From the NCBI GenBank assembly GCA_029945855.1, contig JAQSDJ010000107.1, positions 1 through 36,360 on the forward strand: a stretch of DNA of 36,360 nucleotides, in the 5' to 3' direction. This DNA is from Lacunisphaera sp. (GTDB taxonomy: Bacteria; Verrucomicrobiota; Verrucomicrobiia; Opitutales; Opitutaceae). A program made the position numbers and the translations under genes. The notes under the pieces were generated by a model that saw only the letters and a program-made list of their open reading frames with translations, had not been told where the DNA came from and searched no databases. This document shows positions 15,377 through 29,591 of the stretch, piece after piece. The number at the start of each line of letters is the position of its first letter. Positions within the stretch are counted from its first letter, which is position 1.

Positions 15377-16875
15377 ACCTGCTGCCCTGGACCATCTACG
15401 TCTCGTTCGCCGGCGCGTGCCTCGCGCTGGTCGCCGGGGCGCGCTCGGCCGCCGCCGCCCGCTGGACGGCCCTCGCCACCGCCGTGGCCGCCACGACGCT
15501 GACCTTCCTCGCCGCGCGGGACTTCGTCCCCGGCGCCGGCCTGCAGACCCTGGTGGATGTGCCGTGGATCGCCGGGCTCGGTGTGAGCTACCACCTCGCC
15601 GTCGACGGCATCAGCCTGACGCTGCTCGTGCTCACCGGCCTCGCCGCCACCGCGGGCATCCTGTTTTCCTGGAACATCGAGGAGCGCCCGGGCGAGTTCT
15701 TCGCCCTGTTCCTCGCGCTGATCGGCGGCGTGTATGGCGTCTTCCTCAGCGCCGACGTCTTCCTGCTGTTCGTGTTCTACGAGATCGCGATCGTGCCGAA
15801 GTATTTCCTCATCGCGATCTGGGGCTCCACCAATCGCGAATACGGCGCGATGAAGCTGGTGCTCTATTCCTTCGCGGGCAGCAGCCTGGTGCTCGCCGGC
15901 ATGATCTGGGCCTTCGCCGCGGGCGACGCCACCGGGTTCGGCCTGACGGAGCTTGCCCTCGCGGGCGCCCGCCTCCCCTTCCCCGAGCAGGTCGCCATCT
16001 TTGCGCTCCTGTTCACCGGCTTCGCCACCCTGGCGGGCATGTTCCCGCTGCACACGTGGGCGCCGACCGGCCACGTGGCCGCGCCGACTGCCGCCTCGAT
16101 GCTGCTCGCCGGCGTCGTCATGAAGCTCGGCGCCTACGGCTGCCTGCGCGTGGCCATGCCGCTGTTCCCCGACGCCTTCCTTTACTGCCAGCCGGTGATC
16201 GCCTGGCTCGCCGTGGTGGGCATCGTCTACGCAGGCTGCATCGCCCTCGTGCAGGATGACTTCAAGTTTGTCATCGGCTACTCGAGCGTGAGCCACATGG
16301 GTTTCGTGCTGCTCGGCCTCGCGGCCGCCACGCCGCTGGCGCTGGCGGGCGCGGTGCTCCAGATGTTCTCGCACGGCGTCATCGCCGGCCTGCTCTTTGC
16401 CGTGGTCGGCCGCATGGTCTATGAGCGCACCCATACCCGCCGCCTCGCCGACCTGAAGGCCATGCCGCTGCACCGGTTGCTGCCGTTCGCCGCCACCATC
16501 TTCGTCGTCGCCGGCCTCGCCTCGCTCGGCCTGCCGGGCTTCAGCGGCTTTCCGGCCGAGTTGAGCATCCTCATCGGGACCTGGCAGGAGAATCCGCTCT
16601 GGGCCGTGGTCGCCGCCCTCGGGATCATCGTCGCCGGCGCCTTCACCCTGCGCGTCATCCAGATTTCCTTCTTCGGCACCACCAACCTGGCCGCCATCGC
16701 GGCCGCCGGGGACCATCCCCTGCCCCCGATCACCCGGGCCGAGAAGGCCGGTGCCCTCCTGTTGATCTCCGCGACGCTTTATGTCGGCCTCAAGCCGGAC
16801 GTGCTGCTCGACTGGATCGTGCCCGCACTGCAATCGCCGGTCTTCCAGGCCGTGATGAAAGGAGGCAACCCATGA
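15373..16875 (+). CDS. nuoM: Second, diverged NuoM paralogue lacking the TM7 lysine
   Basis: A 500-residue antiporter-like subunit directly after the first NuoM. It keeps TM5 Glu137 (FYEIAIVPKYFLIAIWG), TM8 Lys251 (VVMKLGAYGCLRV) and TM12 Glu396 (GFPAELSIL). At the TM7 lysine position, five residues before the PLH/PFH motif, it has Leu220 (FATLAGMFPLHTWAP). The two copies are too different to be a recent duplication. Tandem nuoM genes are known from so-called 2M complexes, where the extra subunit lengthens the membrane arm. Whether this copy pumps is open. It overlaps both neighbours by ATGA, so it is co-translated at matching stoichiometry. Confidence 0.92.
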   Translation: MNLLPWTIYVSFAGACLALVAGARSAAAARWTALATAVAATTLTFLAARDFVPGAGLQTLVDVPWIAGLGVSYHLAVDGISLTLLVLTGLAATAGILFSWNIEERPGEFFALFLALIGGVYGVFLSADVFLLFVFYEIAIVPKYFLIAIWGSTNREYGAMKLVLYSFAGSSLVLAGMIWAFAAGDATGFGLTELALAGARLPFPEQVAIFALLFTGFATLAGMFPLHTWAPTGHVAAPTAASMLLAGVVMKLGAYGCLRVAMPLFPDAFLYCQPVIAWLAVVGIVYAGCIALVQDDFKFVIGYSSVSHMGFVLLGLAAATPLALAGAVLQMFSHGVIAGLLFAVVGRMVYERTHTRRLADLKAMPLHRLLPFAATIFVVAGLASLGLPGFSGFPAELSILIGTWQENPLWAVVAALGIIVAGAFTLRVIQISFFGTTNLAAIAAAGDHPLPPITRAEKAGALLLISATLYVGLKPDVLLDWIVPALQSPVFQAVMKGGNP

Positions 16876-18329
16876 GCACCCCCTATGGCGAACTCCTGAT
16901 CGCGCTGCGCCCTGAGATCTGCCTCGTCGGCGGCGCGCTGGCCGTGCTGGCCGTCGACCTGCCGAAAAACTCCCGCAGCGCCCAGGCGCGCCTGCACCTT
17001 TCCGTGGCCCTCGGCCTGCTCGCCCTCGCCACCGCCTATGCGTGGAACCTGAGTGCGGGCGTGCCGGGGCCGCTGTTCGGCGGCGTCCTGACGCTGGACA
17101 TGCTGGGCCAGGCCACCCGCGCCGGCGTGCTGGGCCTCGCGGTCCTGACCCTCGGTATCACCGCCGGCACCTCGCGGCTGCGCCACCCGGCGGAGCTGGT
17201 GGCGATGATTTTGCTCGCGACCGCGGGCTTCACGCTCATGGCGGTCGCCCAGCAGCTGCTGCTGGCGTTCCTCGCGCTCGAGTCGGCCAGCCTCTCGCTC
17301 TACGTGCTCGCGGGCTTCGACAAGACGCGGCCCGAGTCCGCCGAGGCGGGCCTGAAGTATTTCCTGTTCGGCGGCGTCTCCGCGGCCTTCCTGCTCTTCG
17401 GCTTCAGCCTGATCTACGGCCTGACCGGCTCGATCGAGCTGCCGGTGATCTCGGCCCAGCTGGCCCTGACCGGCCCGAGCCCGCTGCTCGTCGTGGCGCT
17501 CGTGATGATTCTGGTCGGCTTCGGTTACAAGGCCGCCGCCGCCCCGTTCCACCTGTGGGCACCGGATGTCTATGAGGGCGCCCCGGCTCCGTCCGCCGCG
17601 CTCATCGCCTCGGCCTCGAAGCTGGCCGGCCTGGCCCTGTTTGTGCGGCTGCTCTGGCCCGGGCTCGGGGCGGCGTCCGGCAACCTGAGCGGGGCTGCCG
17701 GCTGGCTGCCCGTGGTGGCGATGATTTCCGGCGCCTCGATTTTGCTCGGTAATTTTGCCGCGCTCGCCCAGCGGAACGTCCGCCGGCTGCTCGCCTACTC
17801 GGCCATTGCCCATGCCGGCGCCCTGCTGCTCGGCGTCATCGCCGCCGGCCTGATCGGACCGGGGGCTCTTTATTATTATGCGCTGACCTACGGCCTCGCC
17901 ACGGTCGGGGCCTTCGGGGTCATCGCCGTGGTCGAACGCTCCGGCCGCTGCCAGGATATCACGGATCTCGCCGGCCTGCGGGCCCGCTCGCCGTTGCTCG
18001 CCGGCTGCCTCTTTGTGTTCGTGCTGTCGCTGGCGGGTATCCCGCCCCTGGCGGGGTTTGTCGGCAAGTTCGTGGTCTTCACCGGCGCACTGCAGATGGG
18101 CGGAATCGCCAGCCCCGCCGGCTGGCTGGCCGTGCTCGCCATCGCGCTGAGCGCCGTGGCCCTCTATTATTATCTGGTCATCCTGAAGCAGGCCCTGGTC
18201 GTCGCCCCGGCCAAGGGGGCGGCGCCCATCAAGGTGCCCGCCCCCGCCGCCCTCGCGCTGCTGGGCGCCGCCGCGCTGATCGTGCTCTTCGGCGTGTGGC
18301 CGTCGCTGCTGCTGGGGTTGTTCCAGTAA
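16872..18329 (+). CDS. nuoN: NADH-quinone oxidoreductase subunit N
   Basis: A 485-residue antiporter-like subunit and last gene of the operon. Key residues are visible: TM5 Glu (LALESASLSLYVLAGF), TM7 Lys (GYKAAAAPFHLWAPDVYEG), TM8 Lys (SASKLAGLALFVRL) and TM12 Lys (LAGFVGKFVVF). Length matches the family. It overlaps the second nuoM by ATGA and is followed after 24 bases by a strong terminator. Confidence 0.96.
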   Translation: MSTPYGELLIALRPEICLVGGALAVLAVDLPKNSRSAQARLHLSVALGLLALATAYAWNLSAGVPGPLFGGVLTLDMLGQATRAGVLGLAVLTLGITAGTSRLRHPAELVAMILLATAGFTLMAVAQQLLLAFLALESASLSLYVLAGFDKTRPESAEAGLKYFLFGGVSAAFLLFGFSLIYGLTGSIELPVISAQLALTGPSPLLVVALVMILVGFGYKAAAAPFHLWAPDVYEGAPAPSAALIASASKLAGLALFVRLLWPGLGAASGNLSGAAGWLPVVAMISGASILLGNFAALAQRNVRRLLAYSAIAHAGALLLGVIAAGLIGPGALYYYALTYGLATVGAFGVIAVVERSGRCQDITDLAGLRARSPLLAGCLFVFVLSLAGIPPLAGFVGKFVVFTGALQMGGIASPAGWLAVLAIALSAVALYYYLVILKQALVVAPAKGAAPIKVPAPAALALLGAAALIVLFGVWPSLLLGLFQ

Positions 18330-18353
18330 CTGGCCGCGCCCGGAGCGTTCTTT

Positions 18354-18388
18354 GCCGTTGCCCGCAAGCAGCCGGGCAACGGCCTTTT
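18354..18388 (+). terminator. Terminator of the nuo operon
   Basis: A perfect 11-bp stem (GCCGTTGCCCG/CGGGCAACGGC) with an 8-base loop is followed by CTTTT. It lies between the nuoN stop and the stop of the convergent HDOD gene at 18391. Confidence 0.88.
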
Positions 18389-18390
18389 GC

Positions 18391-19209
18391 TCACACCGCG
18401 GACAGCATCGATTGCATTTCCTCGCGGACGTCGGCGAGGAAGGCTTCGAACTGGCTCTCGGCGACCAGCCTGAATTCGCGCATCACTTCCTGGTCGGGAT
18501 TGGGGTGCGGTTCGGCGCACAGCGATGACCGCACGAGGCGGCCGATATAGAACGTGCGTTCCGTCGGGGTGAGCGGCGGACGGTATTGCCGGCCCACGGT
18601 CGAGACGACGGAGTCGGGAAAACCGAGCTGTCGCAGCATTTCGCCGCCAAGGGTGGCCTGGTCGAAACCACACAGGCGCCGCTCGTCGGCCGTCCATTCG
18701 TGATCGATATCGACGTGGTGCAGCCGCCCCGCGCCCGCCTGTCGCAGCCAAAGCTTGTCGACCACCAGCATGCCCACGAGGTGCAGGAGCCCGACCATGT
18801 AGGCGGCGGAGCGATCCTCGCCCTGGCGGCCGGCGGCCAGTTCGGCGCCGACGGCCGTCGCCACGGAGCGATGCCAGATGGCATCGGCGGGCAGGCCATA
18901 CGCGGCCAGAGGTCGGATCATGGATGCGTTCGCCAGCACCTGGGCGAAAATGCGTGTCAGCTGAAGCGTGCCAAGCCGGTTGACGGCGTCCTCGATGGCC
19001 GCGCAGGGCTGGCGGCTGAAGAATGCGGAGTTGGCCACGGCCATGACCCGCGCGGTGAGGGTTGGGTCCGTGCGCAGGTAGTCCGCGAGGTCGCAGGCAT
19101 TGTAGTCCTCCCGCTGGAGCATGCCCTGCACCTGGGAGATCGAACGGGAAAGCGGCAGCGCGCCCGTGGCTAGAAAGGCCCGAACCAAGGTGGAGGGAGT
19201 GGCGGTCAT
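18391..19209 (-). CDS. HDOD-domain protein
   Basis: A 272-residue cytosolic protein dominated by an HDOD domain (about 15-215), the catalytically inactive relative of HD phosphohydrolases found in bacterial signalling. Typical pieces are DLADYLRTDPTLTARVMAVA followed by NSAFFS, AVNRLGTLQLTRI, and YMVGLLHLVGMLV. No additional output domain is seen. The start at 19209 was chosen because the protein begins normally there; an in-frame ATG at 19257 adds 16 uninformative residues. It is the last of three minus-strand genes after PFOR and the DHODH-like gene, but 219 bases separate it from them, so it probably has its own promoter. Confidence 0.85.
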   Translation of the reverse strand: MTATPSTLVRAFLATGALPLSRSISQVQGMLQREDYNACDLADYLRTDPTLTARVMAVANSAFFSRQPCAAIEDAVNRLGTLQLTRIFAQVLANASMIRPLAAYGLPADAIWHRSVATAVGAELAAGRQGEDRSAAYMVGLLHLVGMLVVDKLWLRQAGAGRLHHVDIDHEWTADERRLCGFDQATLGGEMLRQLGFPDSVVSTVGRQYRPPLTPTERTFYIGRLVRSSLCAEPHPNPDQEVMREFRLVAESQFEAFLADVREEMQSMLSAV

Positions 19210-19428
19210 GGGAGAGTCATCGCGGAACGCGCTGACGCCGCCCGACAAAGGACCCATTCCGTCATCGGCTCGATGGGACGGTTGGTTGAGCGCCTATCGA
19301 ACAATGGCCCACCTTTCCGCCTGTCGGGGCGCCGAGGGGGGCGCCCGCGGGGGTGACTTTACGGGATATTGCCGGGGCCAGACGGTTCCCGGGGAATTGG
19401 CGACCCCGACCAACCGGACAATCCCCGG

Positions 19429-20417
19429 TCACACCCGCCAGCTCTGCAGCACGCGGATGTAGTTCGCGCGCTCATAGGCGGAGGGATCCGGGCAGCGGCG
19501 CTGGTTGAGCGCGCCGCGGAGCTGGTCGACGCTCTCGTAGCCGTGGTCCTCCATCCATTTCCGCATGCCCTGGAGCAGCGTGTAGAGATAGCGGGGACCA
19601 TTCTTGAGGAGCACCGAGACCAGTTGGATGGTGTGCGCCCCGGCCAGCAGGGCCTTGATCGCATCATCGGAGGTGTGCACGCCGCCGGTCGCCGAGAGCG
19701 AGCCCTTCATGTGCGGCGAGAGGTTGGCCAGCCAGCGCAGGCGCAGCAGCAGTTCGCTGGAGTCAGAGAGCTTCAGCTGCGGATGCACCTCGAAATCCTC
19801 GAGGTTGAAGTCGGGCTGGTAAAACCGGTTGAACAGCACCACGCCCTTCGCGCCGGCCTTTTCGAGCTCCAGGCCGAAGTTCACCGGCGAGGCATGGAAC
19901 GAGGAGATCTTCACCGCGACGGGAATGTGCACCGCACCGACCACGCTCTTGACGGTCTCGAGCATGTCCGCCTCGACCTCGGCGCCGGAAATATTCGGAT
20001 CCGTGGCGAGGTTGTAGAGGTTCAGCTCGACGGCATCCGCGCCGGCTTCCTGGAAGCGCCGCGCGAAGTCGGTCCAGCCGCCGGGCTGGTAGCCATTCAG
20101 CGAGGCGATGACCGGCACCTTCACCAGCGCCTTCAGGCCCTGGATCTGGCGCAGGTAGCGGTCGAGCGACAGCTGATACTCCGAGTATTCGGGGAAGTAG
20201 CTGGTCGCCTCGGCGCTGCCGGAGGCCGCCAGCTCGATGTCGCGCACCATGGCGCGCTGCTCGAGGTCGATCTGCTCCTCGAAGAGCGAGCGCATGACCA
20301 GCGCGCCGGCGCCGGCGTCCTGGAGCTGGCAGGCCAGCTTGACGTTGTCGCAGAACGGCGAGGCGCCGACGATGAGGGGGTTGCTCAGCTTGAGCCCGAG
20401 GTAGGTGGTCGCGAGTT

Positions 20418-20421
<4 letters not shown>
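19429..20421 (-). CDS. Dihydroorotate dehydrogenase-like flavoprotein
   Basis: A 330-residue TIM-barrel protein of the class-1 DHODH superfamily, expected to bind FMN (N-terminal LGLKLSNPLIVGASPF; C-terminal phosphate-binding GGVHTSDDAIKALLAGA). The catalytic-loop motif of true class-1 enzymes (SCPN) is replaced by LNLYNLATDP, so the usual Cys base is missing and pyrimidine synthesis is doubtful. Its start overlaps the PFOR stop by four bases (ATGA), so it is co-translated with PFOR and probably linked to its redox chemistry. In other genomes this type of gene is also found beside PFOR; substrate unknown. Confidence 0.85.
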
Positions 20422-24014
<3,593 letters not shown>

Positions 24015-24061
24015 GGTTGTAAAAAGGACGGCATCCATAATGCCACATATGCCCTAGCGGC

Positions 24062-24073
24062 ATCTGCGCAGAT
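24062..24073. promoter_or_regulatory. 12-bp perfect palindrome upstream of nifJ
   Basis: ATCTGCGCAGAT is a perfect palindrome 48 bases before the chosen PFOR start, in the gap shared with the divergent DUF3667 gene. It could be an operator for a dimeric regulator. Nothing else supports it. Confidence 0.3.
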
Positions 24074-24197
24074 ATTGCGTAACGTGGGGCAGTGCTTGCC
24101 GTAAATCATCCCCTCAGCCGCCCTCCGCCCCTCTGAAGCACCCGGGAAGGTGCGCGGCCCGGCTTTCCTTTTTGGCAGAAGCTGCTCTTATCGCCGG

Positions 24198-25502
24198 GTG
24201 CCCATTGACGCCGAGCCACCCGAATTGTCCGCTCCTCTGCCCGATCCGGTCGCAACGCTTGCCACGGACGCCGCCGGCGCGGAGGTGACCGGAGCTCATG
24301 GCCCCCATGGGCCCTTCCACACCCATTGCGAGAACTGCGGCACAAAACTCGACGGCCCTTGGTGCCACACATGCGGTCAGCACGACTTCGAGTTCCACCG
24401 GTCGTTCTGGCATGTCTTCCTCGAGGCGCTGGAGACCATCTTTCACTTCGAGGGAAAATTCTTCCGCAACACGGGCACGCTGCTCTTGCGGCCCGGCCAG
24501 CTGACCGCGGATTTCAACAGCGGCCGGCGCGCCGCCCAGATGCCGCCGTTCCGGCTCTACATTTTCGTCAGCTTTCTCTTTTTCCTCATCATTTTCCTGG
24601 GCAAGGACACCAACGAGGCCATCGACCTGAGCGCGGAAAAGCAGCCCGGCGTCAACCTTGCCCACCCGGCCGCCGTGGCCGGCAAAGCCTGGAGCGATGC
24701 CTGGCGGGAGGTCTCCGCCGGAACCGATCCCGCGGACTGGCAGGATCCCGCGAAGGTCCGAGCTAATCTGGAGAAAGTCCGCGCCCGGATCGCCGCGGAC
24801 GCCACGGCGAAATCGGCCGAGCCCGGCGCCCCCACCGGCGCGGCCGCCGCCGCCGAAACCCCGCCCGCGGACAGCGCGATCGCAACACCGGCCTCCACCG
24901 GCACGCCGAAGGAGGAACGCCTCGTGGACCGCCTGCAGAAAAGCGCCGACTCGCTCCGGGAGGAACAGCTCCGCGCCAAGGGCAAGAAACCCTACTCCCT
25001 CGAGGAAACGCTCGAGGACGTGAAGAACGATGCGAACAAGTCCACCTTCGCCCGCTGGATCGCCAGCCAGGGCCAGCGGGCCTCCGACCCCGAGCAGCAG
25101 AAAAAGATGGTCGAGTCCTTCAAGCACCACCTCGGCCACATGATGCTGGCCTGCCTGCCGATCTTCGCGCTGCTCACGCGCTTCCTGTTCCGTAAATCCG
25201 GCCTGGTTTATCTGCAGCACCTCGTCATCGCGTTGCATTTCCACACCTTTATCTACCTGTGGGTCCTGTGCCGCGACCTCGGCGTCTATGTGGTCGGCCT
25301 GCCGGACTGGGGCCCCAAGGGCCTGGTCGCCTTCGCCGCCAATCTCTGGCTCACCCTCTATCCGTTCCTGATGCTCCGCCGGCTGTTCGCGAACTCCTGG
25401 CCCAAGACCATCCTCAAGACCGGCCTGCTGGCCATGTTCTATTTCATGACCCTCGCCCTCGCCTTCAGCCTCACCGGCTTCATTCTCTTCGCCCTGCTGT
25501 AG
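24198..25502 (+). CDS. DUF3667 membrane protein with zinc-ribbon motif
   Basis: A 434-residue protein of unknown function. Near residue 37 it has C-x2-C-x8-C-x2-C (CENCGTKLDGPWCHTCGQ), the mark of DUF3667 proteins, followed by HRSFWHVFLEALE and a GKFFRNTGTLLLRPGQ segment. One membrane span (about 120-138) is followed by a ~170-residue hydrophilic, Ala/Glu/Lys-rich stretch and then about four spans at the C-terminus. The long hydrophilic middle is larger than I expect for the family. The GTG at 24198 is the likeliest start; a GTG at 24150 is possible. It is divergent from nifJ. Confidence 0.75.
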   Translation: MPIDAEPPELSAPLPDPVATLATDAAGAEVTGAHGPHGPFHTHCENCGTKLDGPWCHTCGQHDFEFHRSFWHVFLEALETIFHFEGKFFRNTGTLLLRPGQLTADFNSGRRAAQMPPFRLYIFVSFLFFLIIFLGKDTNEAIDLSAEKQPGVNLAHPAAVAGKAWSDAWREVSAGTDPADWQDPAKVRANLEKVRARIAADATAKSAEPGAPTGAAAAAETPPADSAIATPASTGTPKEERLVDRLQKSADSLREEQLRAKGKKPYSLEETLEDVKNDANKSTFARWIASQGQRASDPEQQKKMVESFKHHLGHMMLACLPIFALLTRFLFRKSGLVYLQHLVIALHFHTFIYLWVLCRDLGVYVVGLPDWGPKGLVAFAANLWLTLYPFLMLRRLFANSWPKTILKTGLLAMFYFMTLALAFSLTGFILFALL

Positions 25503-25519
25503 GCCGGGCCGGATTTCAA

Positions 25520-25548
25520 TTGGCGAAAGAACCCGGGCGCGCTAGATT
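25520..25548 (+). promoter_or_regulatory. Predicted sigma-70-type promoter
   Basis: TTGGCG and TAGATT are separated by exactly 17 bases in the short gap before the DUF3016 lipoprotein gene (start 25572). The TAGATTATG region stands out as AT-rich among GC-rich surroundings. Confidence 0.5.
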
Positions 25549-25571
25549 ATGCGGCGCAATCCCCTTGCCCT

Positions 25572-26081
25572 ATGAAAATCCGCCTCGCCCTGCCCCTGCT
25601 CATCACCGGACTCCTGCTGTCCGCCTGCACGACCCCGGTCGACAACGGTGTCACCGCGGCCGACATCACCGTCGAGTTCCAGAACCCGGATAAATTTCAG
25701 GACGCCCGCGATTCCTTCGGCGGCTCGACGGACCAGTCGGCCCTCGATACGTTGCGCGCCGCCGTGAAGGACTCCGCCCGGCCCCATCTCAAGGCCGGAC
25801 AGAAACTGCAGGTCACCTTCACCGACATCGACCTGGCCGGCGAATTCGAGCCCCAGGCGGGCCCCTCGGCCGGCCATGTCCGTTTCATCAAGGCCATCTA
25901 TACACCCAGGCTGACCCTCACCTTCGAGTTGACTGATGCGGCCGGCGCCATGCTCCGCCAAGGTCAGCGCACGCTGACCGACATGAACTTTCAGGCGAAC
26001 TCCCTGCGCATCGGTTCCGACCAGCCGTTTTTCTACGACAAGGTCCTGGTCCAGGACTGGGTGCACGCCGAGTTCCGGTAA
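25572..26081 (+). CDS. DUF3016-family lipoprotein
   Basis: A 169-residue protein with a lipoprotein signal (LLITGLLLSAC, lipobox LSAC with Cys19). The mature part matches what I know of DUF3016: ADITVEFQNPDKFQDARDSF near the start, LQVTFTDIDLAGEFEP in the middle, and an R/K-bearing C-terminus (VLVQDWVHAEFR). It is probably periplasmic, anchored to a membrane. Function is unknown for the family. It has its own predicted promoter and is followed 57 bases later by the gamma-glutamyltransferase gene. Confidence 0.82.
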   Translation: MKIRLALPLLITGLLLSACTTPVDNGVTAADITVEFQNPDKFQDARDSFGGSTDQSALDTLRAAVKDSARPHLKAGQKLQVTFTDIDLAGEFEPQAGPSAGHVRFIKAIYTPRLTLTFELTDAAGAMLRQGQRTLTDMNFQANSLRIGSDQPFFYDKVLVQDWVHAEFR

Positions 26082-26138
26082 GCCCTGCGCCCGACGGCGC
26101 TGCGTTGACCCCGGGTCTCTGCCGGCCAGCATGCCGTC

Positions 26139-27872
<1,734 letters not shown>

Positions 27873-27905
27873 GTTGTATGTAAACCCTGTTAGACTCCCA
27901 AAACC

Positions 27906-28002
27906 TGTCATTCTGCGCACAGCGAAGAATCCAGTTGGATCATCGGCTCCCTTGAAACGCGGCGTATGTCCTGATGGATTCTTCGCTGCGCTCAGAATGA
28001 CA
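27906..28002. repeat. Palindromic repeat element (REP-like)
   Basis: Two 28-base arms, 27906-27933 (starting TGTCATTCTGCGC) and 27975-28002 (ending TCAGAATGACA), are reverse complements with 26 of 28 matches, separated by 41 bases. The arm sequence (TGTCATTCTGAGCGCAGCGA followed by AGAATCCA) resembles a dispersed palindromic repeat seen in many bacterial genomes. It fills the gap between the gamma-glutamyltransferase and malQ genes. Confidence 0.85.
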
Positions 28003-28028
28003 ATCCCGTCTGGTAATGCTCCTTTCTA

Positions 28029-29591
28029 ATGAAGTCTTCCGTCAAAAAACATGCTCCCGCTAAAAAATCCGCGGATCTCCCGCTCTTCAACTGGCTCGAG
28101 GAGCGCGGCGCCGGCGTGCTGCTTCATCCCACCTGCCTGCCGGGCGACCAGGGTTGCGGCGTGTTCGACGCGCACGCGGTCCGCTTCCTCGATTTCCTGA
28201 AGGACGCCGGGTTGAAATACTGGCAGATCTGCCCGCTCGGACCGACCGGCTATGGCGATTCACCCTACCAGTGCTTCTCCGCCTTCGCCGGCAATCCCTA
28301 CCTGGTCGATCTCGCGGCCCTCGTGCCCTTCGGCCTGCTGGTGGCGGACGACCTCGCCGAACTCGCCGCCTTGCCCCCCGACCGCACGGATTACGGCGCG
28401 CTCTACCGTATCAAGCCGCGCCTGCTCGCCGCCGCCTCCACGAAATTCCATCAGAAAAAAACCGCTCTGCCCTACGGCGATTTTCCCACCTTCTGCAAGC
28501 AGGAGGCGCACTGGCTCGACACCTACGCCTACTACCGCGCGCTGAAGGATCACCTTGAGGGGCTCGCCTGGTGGGAGTGGCCCGCCGAGGTGCGCAATCA
28601 CGCCAAGGCGATGAAATCCCCGCTGCGCGCCAAGCTCGCGGCGGCCATCGCCGCCTACCAGTTCGGCCAGTATCTGTTTTTCGGCCAGTGGGCGCAGGTC
28701 CGGGCCGCCGCACAGGCCCGCGGTATCGCGATCATCGGCGACCTGCCCATCTTCGTCGCCGGCGATTCCGCCGACGCGTGGGGCAACCCCGAACTGTTCG
28801 AACTCAACCCGAAGACCTTCCTCCCGCTCGCCGTGGCCGGCGTGCCGCCGGATTATTTCTCGGCCGACGGCCAGCTCTGGGGCAACCCGCTCTACCGCTG
28901 GGCCGCGCACCGGGCCGACGGCTATGCCTGGTGGCTGGCCCGCCTGCGCGCGTCGCTGGCGCAATGCGACATCGTGCGCATCGACCACTTCCGCGGCTTC
29001 GACGAATACTGGCGCATCCCCTACCCGGCGAAAAACGCGCGTGTCGGCGAATGGACGCCGGGCCCGGGCCTTGACCTCTTCCGGGCGTTCCGCGCCGCGC
29101 TGCCCGAAGCCCGCATCATCGCCGAGGATCTCGGCGTGCTCACCGACTCCGTCGTCGCGCTGCGCGAGGACTCCGGCCTGCCGGGCATGCTCGTGCTGCA
29201 ATTCGCCTGGGGCGGCGACGCGAAGAATTCCTACCTGCCGCACAACGCCGGGCCCAACTCCGTCATCTATCCCGGCACGCACGACAACGACACCACGCTC
29301 GGCTGGTATCAGTCGGCAACCGAGGCGGAGCGCGACCATGTGCGCCGCTACCTGCGCGTTGCGGGCAATGACGTCGCGTGGGATTTCATCCGCGCCGGCT
29401 GCGCCAGCGTCTCGCGGCTCGCGGTCTTCGCGCTGCAGGACGTCCTCTCGCTCGGGACGGACGCTCGCTTCAACACGCCGGCGCAGCCCGCGGGCAACTG
29501 GCAGTGGCGCTACCGCGCGGCCGCGCTGGAAAAATTATCCGGCGGCACCACGGCTTATTTGCACGAACTGCTGCAGCTCACCGGCCGCTGA
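28029..29591 (+). CDS. malQ: 4-alpha-glucanotransferase (amylomaltase, GH77)
   Basis: A 520-residue cytosolic enzyme that transfers alpha-1,4-glucan segments in glycogen and maltodextrin metabolism. Catalytic residues of GH77 are visible: nucleophile Asp319 (IVRIDHFRGFDEYW), acid/base Glu366 (IIAEDLGVLT) and stabilising Asp419 (PGTHDNDTTLGWY). The N-terminus has the family's GVLLHPTCLPGDQGCGVF and PLGPTGYGDSPYQCFSAFAG. The length is standard. The ATG at 28029 adds a short Lys-rich lead before the domain. It stands alone, flanked by a palindromic element and AT-rich repeats. Confidence 0.96.
   Translation: MKSSVKKHAPAKKSADLPLFNWLEERGAGVLLHPTCLPGDQGCGVFDAHAVRFLDFLKDAGLKYWQICPLGPTGYGDSPYQCFSAFAGNPYLVDLAALVPFGLLVADDLAELAALPPDRTDYGALYRIKPRLLAAASTKFHQKKTALPYGDFPTFCKQEAHWLDTYAYYRALKDHLEGLAWWEWPAEVRNHAKAMKSPLRAKLAAAIAAYQFGQYLFFGQWAQVRAAAQARGIAIIGDLPIFVAGDSADAWGNPELFELNPKTFLPLAVAGVPPDYFSADGQLWGNPLYRWAAHRADGYAWWLARLRASLAQCDIVRIDHFRGFDEYWRIPYPAKNARVGEWTPGPGLDLFRAFRAALPEARIIAEDLGVLTDSVVALREDSGLPGMLVLQFAWGGDAKNSYLPHNAGPNSVIYPGTHDNDTTLGWYQSATEAERDHVRRYLRVAGNDVAWDFIRAGCASVSRLAVFALQDVLSLGTDARFNTPAQPAGNWQWRYRAAALEKLSGGTTAYLHELLQLTGR

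Noticed and set aside
6066-18329. The operon as a membrane-bound hydrogenase or F420-linked (Fpo) complex
   Set aside because: NuoD lacks the hydrogenase Ni-binding cysteines and no F420-dependent FpoF-type gene is present. The NuoA, NuoB and NuoC signatures are those of quinone-reducing complex I.
19210-19428. A terminator or gene between the DHODH-like and HDOD genes
   Set aside because: GC-rich inverted pieces such as GGGCGCC/GGCGCCC exist but there is no T-run and no convincing frame.
27906-28002. CRISPR repeats
   Set aside because: Only two units, in inverted orientation, with no regular spacers and no cas genes in the window.
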